64,000 nucleotides of DNA from Symbiodinium natans (GCA_905221605.1 CAJNDS010002182.1:491060-555059), one strand, 5' to 3'; numbered from the stretch's first letter, positions 11,204 through 24,000 are shown. Numbers and translations: made by a program. The notes: generated by a model not told the origin, from the sequence alone.

Positions 11204-14200
11204 GAGCCGAGTCAGACTCTGAGGAGGCAGATCACGACAGAAGCTGCGCAATTTCTACCGGTTTTCGTGCAGCTCGTGTCTGCCAGGCTTCCCGTGAAGA
11301 CGAGGAGGATAAAGAGGAGGAAGACGAGGAGGAAGACGAGGAGGAAGATTCTGAGGAAGAGGAGAAGGAAGGCGAGGAGCAGAGCGACAAAGAAGGAAAG
11401 GCCAACGATGTGAAGGATCCCGACGAAGATAGTTCTGAGGACTCCTCGCAACAGGCAAAGGTCAAGAAGGAGGACCGACACCGAATCGGCTTGTCTTCGC
11501 AGAGCTCTGCTCCAGAGATCGCAGGTAACATTTCTAGCTTCTGGTTTTGTTGTGGCATCCCCTGCACTTTCTCAATGCTAGTTTGGTCACGCTATGAGAA
11601 GCTGGAGAGAAAAATAGGTCGACGGGAACCGATCCGCGCGAAGGAGGCACGAGTTCGGTTGGTGCCAGCTGGCAAAGCCCGCTCGCCATCCTCAGACAAG
11701 AAGGCCTTGTGGCAGCTTTTCTCTTTGTTTGCGGGAGGGCTACATACACATGGCAGCATATCCCTTTCATGCGTTTCTGCCGGTCATGCCACAGCAGCGT
11801 CATCCGCTCAACGAAGGACCGCAGCAAGCAATCCAAGTCCAGGAAGAAGGTCGGCTTTTGTTTTGCTTTTGCTGGACTGTGTTTGGGACACGAATGACAC
11901 CGATGGCACAAAGATGCACAATGTATACGCAAACAGTTCTAGCATGCACGGAGGACCGGTCTGCCAGCAAACGGAAGAGGCCGCCCGATGCCGCCCGCAT
12001 GTACCCGCGTGTGCCACGTGATGCGGTTAGTGCGCGCAGTTGCGGTTGGGAGTGGTGTGGAGGCGCGCTTCCAGCTCTCCAAGTCGCAAGCGCAAGTCGC
12101 CTAAGCGTCCAAGCCGGGCACGTCCCGTGAAACGGGACCGCTCGCGGTCCAAGTCGAGGAACAAGAAGGCGTGCCGATGCAACAAAGCAGTCATTATGTT
12201 GTGTATGATGCTCTGCTCAGTTTGCTGAACTGCAAGCTGACACCGCGAAGGACCGTGGCAGGCGGTCCAAGTCACGGAAGAAGGCGCCTGGGTGTTCCAA
12301 TGTTTGCCATGCGTTGGTGTACGACTTGTTCTTGTTAACTTCTGCCTGGTTGCTAAATGGCCTGCTGTGTACTGGTAGTCTTGCGTGTTCTGTTCGGCAT
12401 GAACTCGGTACGAATATGCCAACGAATCACGAAAGCTTACCTTACCTACGCGGGAGCTTCCATCTGGGGTGTGGGGCCGCGTGGGGCGTGCCGCGTCAGA
12501 CCGATCGGGTCGGCCCGCCCCTCACACCCCACCGATTATGTGGCCGCAAGGGAGTGATCCGGATCACGTGGGCACAAGTGACAGTGATGCTGTACTGCGA
12601 GAGTGCCGACGGGTAACCGCGGGCTGTGACGCCTCTTCCTCTTCCTTTATGCAAGCACTGAACGCGTGGCCCCGGCTTAGGGCTCAGGATTCGTTTGTGG
12701 AGTTAAGGTTGCAGCCTTCTGTTGGGACGGGAGGCTTCAGGATTGGCAAGTTTAGTTAACGCCCCTGTTCAAATCAAGAAGGCAACATGGAGCATTTCAA
12801 ACCAATTGCAGGTTTAGACTCAGGGTTTGCCAACGTTTGCCATTCGGGTTTGGGGCTTTGCTTTCTTGGGCTTGGGTCCTCGGTGGGGATTGGACCTGGC
12901 TCATGCCGCCAGGTGGCTTTATGTATTGTACGGTCTCTCTACTGCCGGTGTACTAGTTGCTTAAGCCATGCAACATATTGTGCGCACATGTCTTTTGCGC
13001 AAGACATTGTGAGACCGAAATCAGACCGCGAGGCTGGGAAGCAGCCATTCGCAAATACGGAGTTCGACAACAGATGCATAGAACCACATGCATGTTTGAT
13101 ATCGAAGACGAAGGAGAGAAAGAGTTAGAAAAGAACAGAATAACGGCAAACAAGCTTCAATTGAAAATGAATTGAAACGGATAATATTTGGGCATCAGTG
13201 TTGGTTTAGTCCGCAACGACAGCAAAACACGGGCCCCGCAGCAACAATTAAGAACAGACACACACCCCCCGCCCCCCCCCCCCCCCGGCAGCAAAAAAAA
13301 TGGGCCCCGCCGAAGAAGAAGACAAAAGGAGCGCCCCCCCATTGTTAGACCATAGCAAGCACGGGCCGGCGAGTGAGTGAGTGAGTGAGTGCGCCTGCGC
13401 AGATCGATGAAACAATTTTTCTAGTCAACTCGCAAGACTGCGGCCCGCCGTGACAGCAAAAAGAAGCGTGCCCCCTTTGCCACCGCTGCTGCAGAGTCTT
13501 TTTGCTTCTCGTGTAGATCCAAGCTATCTCACTTTTGCCCAATACCCAGCGTCAGCCTCTTTCTTTAGCCAGCACCGTGCGATTAAGCCGCGATTAAGCG
13601 GTATGCACATCCTGTCAGCTTTCAACTGTGTTGGAGGACCGGTCTGCCAGCAAACGGAAGAGGCCGCCCGATGCCGCCCGCATGTACCCGCGTGTGCCAC
13701 GTGATGCGGTTAGTGCGCGCAGTTGCGGTTGGGAGTGGTGTGGAGGCGCGCTTCCAGCTCTCCAAGTCGCAAGCGCAAGTCGCCTAAGCGTCCAAGCCGG
13801 GCACGTCCCGTGAAACGGGACCGCTCGCGGTCCAAGTCGAGGAACAAGAAGGCCTCGAGCTGCACGTGGCATCAGATTACAGCACGTTGTGTGATTTTGT
13901 GTTGTAAGCGACAGTCAACAAGAGCTGATGCTTGAAGGCCTTTCGCGCAGAGGACCGCAACAGATCCAGATCTAGGAAGAAGGCCAGTCTTTGTGGGCTG
14001 AAGGTGCTTTGCTCTGTTGCGCTGTGCTGCGCTGTGCTTCGTGCACGTCGCTGCAGGAAAGGTCTTCCAATCGACGGAAAAGGCGAGGTGCGTCAAAAGC
14101 TTGTGTGGTTCTTGATGTGCAAGTGCTTGTCAAGTGCCCGTGACGCCATCCGTTTTGAAGAGGCATTCCTCCAGCTCTCAGAACCGCAGGAGGAGGGTTG

Positions 14201-16150
14201 GGGGATGGGCAAGGCCGCATTGATAATCTTTGCTCAGGTCTTCGACTACCTTCAGCCTTGCTATCAAGAGTCTGGTGAGAATCCATGTCTGATGGATTGT
14301 TGATCGGAAGCGATCTCGCGGTTATGTTATGGTCCTTCAGAAATAGCGCAAAGGAGTGTAATTGTGATAACATGTGGTCAGATAAGCTGCGGGTCATTGC
14401 CAGTTCACGGAAGTTGCAGACGTTTTGTGCAGGAGCCGTTCCAAGACCAAGGCTGCAAATAACAAGGCAGGGATCTTCTTGTATCTTGCTAAGGCGGCTA
14501 AGGTGTCCGCGTTTGCTGTGCCAGGCTGCGGACGATGTCCAGGCTGTGCGGGTTGCGTGGAAAGCACGAGCAAAGCATTCCTTCAAAGCATCCGAGGCCA
14601 AATCCAAGTCGGCTGCTGCCACGAAGCATGCAGTTTGAACACAGTTTTTGCTTTCAGGGAAGATGCCGGTGTTTAGCTGTGTTTCGCTAGGCGCAGCATC
14701 TTTGCAGCACAGGTCCGGAGTTTGCTCCGCATTAGGAGCACAATGCGCATGTGGACCAATGAACTTGCTAAGGAAGCTCAGAAAGAGGGCTCTGCGAAGT
14801 CGGCTGTTCAGACACCGGTTCCGGGCTTGGCTTTCGGTTTTGGGGAAACAGGGGAATTGCTTGTAACTTGTGACCACTGATTCGGACGTACGAGTCTCGA
14901 GGAACCTGGACTTTTGGACAGCAAGAATCCTTGAGCGTCGGTTTAGGTGTTTCAGCTTTGAGGTTTTCGACTTGTTTTGGTTCAGGGTTTTTTAAGCTTT
15001 GCGTTTTAAGGGTTGATTAGAGCTTGTAAGTTTTAGGGGTTCTTCCTTGGAAGGCGACCCTTGTGTTACGGCTGGAAGCGTTAGGTTTACTTCACGCCGG
15101 GCGTTGCAAGAGTTTGCAAAAAACCATTCCAAAGAAACAACCCAAGAAACAACCCAAGGTGGCCTAGCGGCACGGGCCGACCCCGCCAACCGCCAACCCC
15201 TGCATCAACTTAGCATCAACCGGCATTTTTGTCCTGGCTCGTTTGGTGTTTCACGTCAATGAGTCCACGGCATGGCACAACACGCTTCTTCATCAGTTGT
15301 CACCGCAACTGACTTTATTTCTACTCTTGCTGCTGATATGTGTTCTTGCCCCCCTCGTCTCCCTGTCCCAGGCCTTGTCTGCCGCGGAAGAGCTGCGGCA
15401 GGAGAGCGTTTGAGTCGGGGACATGCAACGCCGCAAGAGTTTTAGAAGCTGATGGCTCAGAGTGTTTGTGCACGTGACATTTTGAAGGCATTGTTTGGGA
15501 ACGCGAAGCCGGCACCAACGGCAGAAACGGCAGCCCCAAAGCCGGCACCGGCTCCGAAGATCTCCTTCGGCTTGCCAAAGAAGCCACAGGCCGAGGAGTT
15601 TTTGGCGTTGCATGCGTTGCCTCGTGGGCCGTGCCTAGCCGTGCTTACAATTGCTTACAGTAGTCGTTTCACGTCGCCTTTATGTCGCTTCCAGCTCTCC
15701 TTGCTCGCGTGCTGCTTGACCCATCTGAGAACGAGTTTTACGCAAGCCATCGGAAACCAGACTTGTAAGAGTGCAATATCAACAACCGATCTCGATGTCA
15801 GCTAGCCTTGTGGCACTGTCAATCGGAGTAGAATCTGGTTTCGATGGTTTTTGTGGAAGGACCAAAAAGGAAAATACATGCACATGTAGGGACAGATGCT
15901 GACGCACGTGCCACCTCCAGCATATCATGGTTGACGTGGGTCAGGACTGTGAAACCCAAGGCAAATAAGAAGGCGGTAGAGGTGTTTCATCCGGCCCCTG
16001 CCGAAGTGGCCGGGGTGCAGTCGTTGCAGCGGAAGGATACGGTAAAGGTCCTTCACGGGCACACGAGAGGGCACCTTACACCTCGAGTTGACCAAACACC
16101 TTCGACAGCTAAGGTGTCAAATCTGAAAGCGTCTGAAATGTACTGCCACG
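11204..16150 (+). CDS. Acidic / Arg-Ser-repeat protein with duplicated RS microexons
   Basis: A chain of small exons is visible. 11204 reads AESDSEEADHDR. 11287-11524 is strongly acidic (EDEEDKEEEDEEEDEEEDSE and onward, ending before GTAACA). Then come RS microexons: ending 11849 (TKDRSKQSKSRKK), near 11950 (EDRSASKRKRPP), ending 12168 (KRDRSRSKSRNKK), ending 12283 (AKDRGRRSKSRKK), a second copy of the middle pair at 13633-13851, 13951-13982 (EDRNRSRSRKK, 32 nt), near 14057 (QERSSNRRKRR) and near 14432 (SRSKTK). Later exons read TNELAKEAQKEGSAKSAVQT (14752), FGNAKPAPTAETAAPKPAPA then KISFGLPKK (15498), and ANKKAVEVFHPAPAEVAGVQ (15963). Most RS exons end AAGAAG before GC. RS domains typify nuclear RNA-processing proteins, so a splicing-related role is inferred, but no RNA-binding domain was seen. 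The exon chain is incomplete and the 3' end is uncertain. Confidence 0.5.
11950..12170 (+). repeat. 221-bp duplication, copy 1
   Basis: Sequence starting GGAGGACCGGTCTGCCAGC and ending AACAAGAAGGC. It appears identical base for base to 13633-13853 by eye. It carries two RS-coding segments of the surrounding gene and the short non-coding piece between them. Confidence 0.9.
12290..13632. other. Long intron-like stretch with homopolymers
   Basis: Between RS microexons, with no coding signal. It holds a poly-C run near 13266-13288 with flanking C-rich and A-rich tracts, and (GAGT)5 at 13370-13390. Probably intronic to the RS gene. Confidence 0.4.
13633..13853 (+). repeat. 221-bp duplication, copy 2
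   Basis: Second copy of the 11950-12170 segment, same orientation, 1683 bp downstream. Flanks differ (GTGCCGATGC after copy 1, CTCGAGCTGC after copy 2). No divergence was seen, so the duplication is recent or has been homogenised by gene conversion. Confidence 0.9.
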
Positions 16151-16918
16151 TGCCACCATGCCTCAGCTGTTCCATCTTCCATTCTTCTCAACCCCGGTCG
16201 TTCCCTCCGAGTGTGACACTCCAACGCTGGTATGTCGCAGCAGGAGAAGTGCATCAATTACTGGATTCTAGTTACTAGTTGTGTTCTTTTGACAAATGTG
16301 TGTCGAGAGCAGGAACGCACTCTCGACAATCATTGACTATTTGCCGAAACGTGCCAAATCTCTTCCCGAGGCAGAACATTCTGTCGTTTGGTTAACATAG
16401 CTCGTAGCTGCCTGGCATTTGATTCCAGCATTTCTAGAAGTATACATCACCTGAACGAACCCCAATGTGGCAGTACGGAGCCTTGCGGAGGAGCGTTGCG
16501 TTGGCTTGTGGTGTGCTGTTGTTTGACACAACTGGAGCACCCCGGACAATGCAGGTGATGGATTGGAGACGGCGTTCGGCTCCCGAGACGAAGCCTTTGC
16601 AGCAGGTTCCACCAGAAACGCTATGACAACCGTGTGCCGAGTGTGTGCCGCAAACGTAATATCACAACTTGATGCCAGAATACTGGCATGGTGGCTGTGG
16701 GAGCCCTGGATCAGTCACTTGCGATCTTCTGATCTAGATGAGGCGTGTGTCCCCGCACGTCGCGGGTCGAAGTTGACATTGGGCAGGTTCCCGGCACGGA
16801 GTACGCTTTCCGTGCACATGCAGGCTGGCCTCGGCCAACTTATGGGAATAACTGACTCATAAGTGATAGGATGTCTTAAGCAGCGGGGCGGTGGAAGCTG
16901 TGGAATGTCCACGATCAG

Positions 16919-17570
16919 TTCAAGTTCGGCAGCTGGCGGATGCAGCTTTTGAATGCTTACTGCATCTTGTAGCATTTGCAGCCAGTTCAGCTCAACGTAT
17001 ACGAAGGCAGTCGGATTGCACGTGCGGCAAGTTCAAGACATGAAGCTTTTCCTGGCGGTGGAAGGTGAGCTAGCTGCAGCTGTCGCTGCTGCTCAAGCCC
17101 TGCACAATCCTCGCAATCGGGAGGCAGGTGGCAATTGCGTTGGGAGCAGAGCTTGAGCATGCTTGAGCTGCCTCAGCGTCTCCCTCTGTATGTGATGATT
17201 GTGATGTCATGTCTGTTCGGAGATTTCGCGGAAGATTGCCACCCTCCTGGAGCTTCAGCCTCGAGTTGTGTGTTCTGTTGCCTCCTCGTAGAGTAGCAAG
17301 TTTTGGGCTCCTTCTCTGAGGCAGTGCCCCCCGATGACAGACGAAGCCTGCAGCACAGTCGACAGCGTGGTCAACTGAGGTGAGGTGTATGTGTTGGGAA
17401 ATTTCGGTTGTGCAGGCATTGACTGCCTTACGAGCGCTGCCATCCGACCAGGCCAGTTGTTCTGTAGCAGTTGTCCGGACATGCCCTCTGTCGTCACCTG
17501 TTCGTCAGGTTGTGCAGGTACTGCAAACCCTGGCGAGCAAGCCGGTATCTCATTCCGTTGTCGAGGGTAG
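16919..17570 (+). CDS. Helical exons of unidentified gene
   Basis: Exon 16919-17009 reads QVRQLADAAFECLLHLVAFA then ASSAQRIRR and stops at a GT donor (GTCGGA). A second exon from 17416 (acceptor TTGTGCAG) reads ALTALRALPSDQASCSVAVV, then RTCPLSSPVRQVVQVLQTLA; it is open to about 17570. Both are Leu/Ala-rich helices, as in helical-repeat proteins, but no family is assigned. A shorter possible exon before them reads VMDWRRRSAPETKPLQQVPP at 16554. The 17680-17715 stretch has an 11-bp tandem repeat (CCTGCAAGCAT). Confidence 0.35.
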
Positions 17571-18017
17571 CCAGAGCTTTCCTAGCAAAGTGTGGCTTGC
17601 TTCTCTGACAGGCGGAGTGAGATCTCTGATCCATCCGTGTGGGTTTGCTGCTCAGAGTAACCAGAAAGCCTGCAGCCTGCAAGCGTCCTGCAAGCATCCT
17701 GCAAGCATCCTGCAAGCCTAGTGAGGACCTAGCGACTATAGATGTCCCCTTAAGTCTCTTCATCTTGCATCGCTCTTGTGCTTCACACCGATCGGCAGAA
17801 TGTCGGAGGATCACATTCACGGGCATGTCCGACGATGTCACGTAGTCGATTTTGCTCAGCAGGTGTCTACAAGGTGCTTGGCATTGCGGAAATACTTGCA
17901 AAGGTCGTCTGTAAATTTTACTTTGGTTAGTCTTTGAAAGCATTTGCCACAGGGGCCTCGCTAGCCCGGATCACCGCCCACTCAACATTTTTGAAGACTG
18001 GGAGTGTAGGAGTCGCT

Positions 18018-18545
18018 TCATTTACTAGGGTTCACATCGAACTGCCCTGTGGAAGAAGATGCTGAACTAATTGCACACAAATCTTCAAAACCGGTGGTGT
18101 TTGTTGCAACTCCGACTGTTTCATCATGTTTCATCCGTGTTTGTGGAGGGGAAGTTGAGTTTAGGATTCGCCTAGGACAGCTGCTTGCAAGTTTGGCTTT
18201 TGAGCTGAACACGCTTCCAGTGTCTATGGCCGACATCCGCAGCACATCATTCAGGTTCGTCCAAGTTATTCCAAGTTCACTGATTGCTGAAAATCCAGTG
18301 TTTATTTGAGGGCTGCTCTGTCCTAATCTGCAATTCCGCCGTGTATTTCCGCTGTGAAGTACTTCAGGCTTAGGTGAAGTATCCACAATGATGACGGATC
18401 TGTGAAAGCATGTGATAACCGCGCCCCCAGTCAGGTCAATCATGTCGTGAACCGGCTGGCAGTGGCCGCCTTCAACACTGCACAGGTGCTGCATCGTCTC
18501 AAAGCCTTTCATCACAAATGCTTGTGTAATTTTGTGATTGTGCAA
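18018..18545 (-). CDS. Open frame, 175 codons, doubtful
   Basis: A 175-codon minus-strand frame with mixed composition and no recognisable domain. The plus strand is also open over 18049-18309 (VVFVATPTVSSCFIRVCGGE). Neither has splice-site support that settles the strand; surrounding exons are on plus. Recorded because it is one of the longer non-repetitive frames here. Confidence 0.15.
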   Translation of the reverse strand: MHNHKITQAFVMKGFETMQHLCSVEGGHCQPVHDMIDLTGGAVITCFHRSVIIVDTSPKPEVLHSGNTRRNCRLGQSSPQINTGFSAISELGITWTNLNDVLRMSAIDTGSVFSSKAKLASSCPRRILNSTSPPQTRMKHDETVGVATNTTGFEDLCAISSASSSTGQFDVNPSK

Positions 18546-18899
18546 AAACAGGGAGTGCCCCTGCCATCAACGATGGTGACAGAGATGCTGAACAGGCAAA
18601 GCCGGCATATCAAATCCATGCTATTGCACAAATTACACGATCTTTGGTCTGCTTTTTCTTGTCTGGTCTGGCCAGGCATCTGCCAAAGTTGGCCACTGCT
18701 GCCAAGTCATTGCTGTTGCAGATTCCGGAGGCGGACGCGTGATGCGTCAGTGATGCGTCATTCAGCCGTGCCAGCTGAAACAAGTGACGATCGTGTCAAA
18801 ATGATTTCTTTCAACACGCATCAGTTTGCTCGCATTGTAGCTGCCGCTTGCGGGAATTGTTGGACGATGGACTTTGTGTTCAGGGTGTCAGCTCGGGAT

Positions 18900-20168
18900 A
18901 TTCTCCCAGGTGGATGCCATCAAGATTATACAGGACCACCTGACCTATCGCCTGGAACTCAAGATCACCTACAGATTTTGTATGGTATGGCTTGGTGAAC
19001 ATGAAGAGGTTCCACAAAAGTTTCAGGGTCCAACAAGCTTTCAGAGCCTCGAACTGAGAGAGCTGCGGGAGCTGGGAGAAGGCGGCGATGCCTCGGACTC
19101 CATATTCCAAGCGGCAACGACACACCTGCAGCAAGGCCTCACAGCGTGTCTATTGTTGTATGTCGTGGCATGTCTACATGCATCATGAAACAATACCTAA
19201 CAGTGCCAGGGATTGCGGCCTCCGCTTGCAGCACGGTGTACCCCATGACCATGGATGCTTTCAGCATGGGTGGCATGGGCTGCGGAATGATGCCCGTCGC
19301 GGTCTCACTGCACGAAACCATTCTTAGTCAAGACTGTTGCAGGCACGGGGCTTCAAGTAGTCTTCAAGTCACTTCAAGTGTCATGGGACATCCTTTTGGA
19401 CTCAGATGGCAATGCCGGGCTGCTTTGGTTCCGAACTCAACGAGCATGAGTCGGCTCCGACACTGCCCCGTTTCAGCTTGAAACAATTTGAGAAAACTGG
19501 CATTGCAAGTGAAGGTGCCATGATGCCTGGGCAGATGGCGCCTATGGCAGGTGAAGCACTTGAATGCACGATTTTCACAGCATGCTGGCTAGACCGAAGC
19601 CAAACAAGCTTGGATTCTTGGCTACGTGTCAAATGTGAGGATGCGGTATGATGGGCTGCGCCTGGGGAGGCGCGTAGGGAGATGAAGCATGATTCGCAAA
19701 GCCAGCACCTTGCGATACCTTGCGCTTGAGTGACGTAAGGTGCCATGCCGTGTGCGACCAATGGCACCACGGAAGCGACTGGCACAACGGCTCCTACAGC
19801 ACCGGCAGCTGCTACAACACCAACGGCACCAGCTATCGAGGACACCGCCGATGCGGCACCTGCCACTGTCAGAGGCCCAGTATAAACAGAGGCATTTGCC
19901 TTGCGATCCATGGTGCTGTAATAAATCTCCCCTAGGAGGAAGCTTCGGCATTTGCACAGCCCACTCCTGTGGATGCTACTGCTACAACTGCCGCGGGCGA
20001 GGAGGGCGAGGAGCTCCCCCTTCTCACAAAAAGCTTCAGCAGGTGACATCAAGTGACCAGAAAAGAACTTTGGTGAGGACAGGTCTTGACAGGACTGTAT
20101 GGATGCCTGAGGTCTCGAGTTATGCCGAATGGCTGAAACTACCCGAAACTGGTCAACCCAAACTCTAG
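18900..20168 (+). CDS. Ala/Pro/Thr/Met-rich protein, 3' exons
   Basis: Exon-like segments on plus are QVDAIKIIQDHLTYRLELKI (18909), ELRELRELGEGGDASDSIFQ (19051), MDAFSMGGMGCGMMPVAV (19252), GIASEGAMMPGQMAPMAGEA (19499), NGTTEATGTTAPTAPAAATT then PTAPAIEDTADAAPATVRGP (19759), and AFAQPTPVDATATTAAGEEG then EELPLLTKSFSR before GTGACA (19945-20041). A terminal exon after GGACAG (20083) reads GLDRTVWMPEVSSYAEWLKL then PETGQPKL and stop at 20168. The Ala/Thr/Pro and Met-Gly segments look disordered. The first exon is the only part with a possible fold. Function unknown; exon boundaries are approximate. Confidence 0.45.
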
Positions 20169-21020
20169 TCTAGTCGACACACTGAATGCAGCATCTCTTA
20201 CTGCAGGACAACTTGCCGCATGAGTTTGTGAGCTCACTTGCGGGTGTGGCGCCTTTGAAGCAGGAGCAGCCAGGCGAAGGGTGTTAACCGGCAGAAGTAA
20301 AAGAAGATGTCGTGACTGATCAATGTGAATTGTGTGTCTCCGTTCTGCTGTCAACTTACTAGAGGGAGCGTGACCGATCTTGACTCATGACCTGCGTACT
20401 CTACTCTCTGAGAACACTTTGGGTGTCCCTCCGCGAGATGATATCAGATTCTTCATTCCCAATGCTTCCCGGCTACAAGATGCTACAGGGGAGTCGGAGT
20501 TAGAGCTTGTAGAGGCTTGCAATGGCTTGCACGACATGGGGACAAGGCTTCATAATGGTTCCAACGCTTGATGCATTTGGCCCAAGTCGTTAGACCTGTT
20601 AAAGCTATTCCTGGCTGGTGCCGAAGCATGCATTACACACTGCGCAAACCATATTCGCACTCATCAATTTCCTACTGTTTACACTTCAACATGTGAGTGC
20701 AAGGACGGGACAAGTGTTCATAAGTGTTCATAGGTTTCATCTCCGGTCCTCTCGCTGGGCGCTTGGCTCTGCGAGGTGTGAGGCAAGAGTATCGAACCAA
20801 TTGTTCTCCGGCACCCCGTTGTCGAGACAAGTCCCATTTAGCAGAAGACCTTTGCTTACTAGCACTCGGTGGCAAACGTTTGCAAGTGAGTGCAGCATCG
20901 AGACTGTTGAGTGGCAGTGTCGCCAGCGGTGGAAGGCAATGGCTTTCGGATGGCTGCTGTTTATGGTCTGCATAAGGCACAGGCTTGGTTGCTTCTGCCT
21001 TTTTGCCGGTCGCTTTGCAG
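20169..21020. other. Intergenic or 5' region of the glycosidase gene
   Basis: No exon is clearly visible. The frame MAFGWLLFMVCIRHRLGCFC (20938-21030) is hydrophobic at its start and could supply a signal peptide for the downstream hydrolase. Alternatively the first hydrolase exon lies further upstream. Confidence 0.3.
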
Positions 21021-24000
21021 AAGGATGCAGATGACGCATGGTTCGCAAGGTTCGAAGGCAAGAGCGAGGGTCAACCGTATGTCAACGTCGTGAAGATGTG
21101 AGTTTGCCTGTACAAATTCAGGAGGTCCTGAAAGGGATCAGCTATGGGCCCTCCCCGCTCAAGGACTTCGTTGAACTTCGTTGAGTATGCTGTGCTCGGA
21201 ATGGATGATCTCAACTTGGACGCGAGGCGGCAGGCAGGCTTCCCAACGATGATTTCATGTCGGACTCTGCCAAGGACAGGCCCCACACTCGGTTGGGTGA
21301 AGGGCTTTGTGGCATAGTCAAGGCGCAGTGGAGTTCATCTGGACGTGGAGACCTGGCGATCATGAAGAAGCTGGGAGCCAACGCGGTGCCCAGGAAGTCA
21401 CGAAGACTAGCAGATTCTAGCAGGTTCTTCAGGAGTACCTGTGGTCATTGAGTCACTGGTCACTGCGGGGGTTTGTGCAATTGCACCGAAAATTTTGGGG
21501 ACTTTGGCCCTTGCCTTAGGCCGCTGCCTTCAGCTTTCATTGCACGTGCTGTCAGCACCGGGTGGCTTGGAGGTACGGCTTTACGGCAACGACCCTCGCG
21601 AGGACCGCATGCAAACAGGGTCACGCGGGGTCATTACTCCATATTGCTTTAGAAGGTGATCGAGGTGATCGGTGATCTGTCCATACTTTGCTGGATTTCG
21701 GTTTCTGTGTTTTCCTGCTAAATTGTAGTCAAGATGTGTCCTTTTTATGCTGCGAGCCGGGTTTTCTAAAGAGCTTTGGACTTCAACGTCGCCTGCAGGA
21801 TCATAGGCCCTTCCTGGATGAAGCACACGGCCAAGGTTTGCAGGCGTTGAATGTGTTACCCCATGCAAAGCATCCTCAGCTTTCGGCCCCGTGGACAGGT
21901 GATTCCTGGCATGAGTGACTATCCATACACTCAGATGCCGGGGAACTGTATGACGACGGACTGGGCAGTCCGCACGAATTGACTTAGCTTTGAATTGTTG
22001 TCTGAATTGTTGTCAGAAAGTTTCGCAGGAATACAATTGCTATTCGCAGATCAAAGAGCAATACAGAAGCAATCTGGAGAATGGCTTCCTTAAAGATGGC
22101 TCCTATCATCCCGCATTGCAGCCAGCAGCTTACTGGACTCGTGAGGGATTCGTGGTTTCTCGTGTTTTGTTGCTTTCCTGTCTGCTACAACAATCAGGAT
22201 TCTGCTGCTGCTCAGGACGATTATCGTTATCAATGAACCAGATCTGAAGATACCTGGAGAGTCGCAGCCAAAAATGTTCAGCAGGACCGCAAGTTGTGTA
22301 TCTAGGCTGACCAGCTTTTTCATTTCCATCTCTCTCTCTCTCTCTGTCTCTCTCTCTCGCTCGCTCGCTCGCTCGCCAATCTCACTCGCCACTCGCAGTT
22401 TGTCTGGTTGTCTGTCGGTCGGTCTCTAATTTGGTGCACAGTTTTGTTTTCGCACTCGGGAGGGCGATCATCAGTGCCATTGATGGCATGTTGGATGCTG
22501 AGAAGGCGGGCCAAGCAATGCCAAATAGCTCAGATGTGAGGCGTGGTGAGACTCAAGCCCGATTGGTCTCTTCAGGAGGCTGGTGCCAAAGGAAACCTGC
22601 CCAATTTCACGGCCACCTTCTCCTTCGGTGTCTGTACCGCTGCTCGTCTCAACAACGGAAATCTTGACAGGCGTTAGCAAAACACACAACTGCACAGAGC
22701 AGGCACCGTAAACCAGGACACTAAGACGGCACTCCCTGACGTTGGGTGTGGTTGGGAAGGGTGTAAAGGTTTGCATTCGGGTGGCGACCTGCGCTGGCCG
22801 AACCGCGTATCCAGTGCGTATGCGAGTTGATATGAGTTGCTAGTTGGTCAGTTTTCCTTGCTAGCAGCTTTGTGAGGCTTGTCCTGGAGCGAAGTCTAAG
22901 CCATCACTTGGTCAAGACGCTCCCACAGCAATTTGCCAAACGTTGCATGGCACTGCTGTGTGCATGTGATTCTGTGCAAACCTGAGATGCTGGAGCTACG
23001 ACGAGCCATGCAAAAGCCCGAGGAGAATGGGTTCATGTCATTTCAAGCTGTTAGAGACCGTCTTCAAGAATGCATATCAAATCATACAGTTGCGTATGGG
23101 CAATCCAAAGCCAAAGATGCTGCCTGTGCCTCACTGATTCCTCATTGAGGAGTATGGCTACAAACCGAAGAACGATTTGGCCCATGTTTACAAGTCGAGG
23201 CAAGTCGAGGTTAACCCTTGTACGGTGATGACATGAAGACAGCATAAAGACATGTTGCAGTAAGAACAGCGAAGGTTCACCAACAGCTTCAACACCAACA
23301 ACCCTGCCACGGACATGAAGCCTCTCTTCCTTGATGACTACGAGGCCTCTGAACTTAGATCTCGCTTGGTGAGTCGGTGTGAGTCGCGACAGGCTCTCTT
23401 TCCAAGCACGCCGGTGTTCATTGGCGAGTACCACGCACCGCACGTTCAAGCGGGCCAGGACGTCCATGAGACAGACTGATCATTGCGAGATTGGGCTCCT
23501 TCCAGTGTCGGCTTTGCCGGGTTTGGTGGTAGCTTCTGGTAGTTCCTTGTGAGTGGCTGAACCTACTTGACACCGAGTTCAATGCTCGGATTGCCATCTC
23601 TGCGCGCATCCGCCACTGAGCACTGCCGGGCCGAGCTCAAGATGATGCAAGGGCTTGACCGAGAGCAAGGCTTCATAAGGCTTATGAAACGTTGGCTTTG
23701 GAGCCTTCTTGCTTCCCCCAACAAGCAAGAGCCTGCCTTGTGAAGGCATTGGTAAAAGCCCAAACTCAGATTTCATCACCGGCTCTCCGATTGTGTTGCG
23801 ATCAAGATGTCAGCTGGGAGCTGGGAGCCAAGGGCAAAGGCCAAAGGAGGTCCAAGAGTTGTCCAATTTGAATTGGAGGCCTCAAATTCCCACGGCACGG
23901 AACTGACTAGACTCTATAATAGTGTGGAAGAGGTTTCTTCTCGTTCTCGGGGTTTTGAAGGTTCCGTCGAAGGTGGGTGGCATGTCAAGAGAAGCTGGGA

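Noticed and set aside
23593-23906. Frames between the GEYH exon and the DLQKIM exon of the hydrolase as coding
   Set aside because: Family spacing places these exons adjacent; the 585-nt stretch is better read as an intron.
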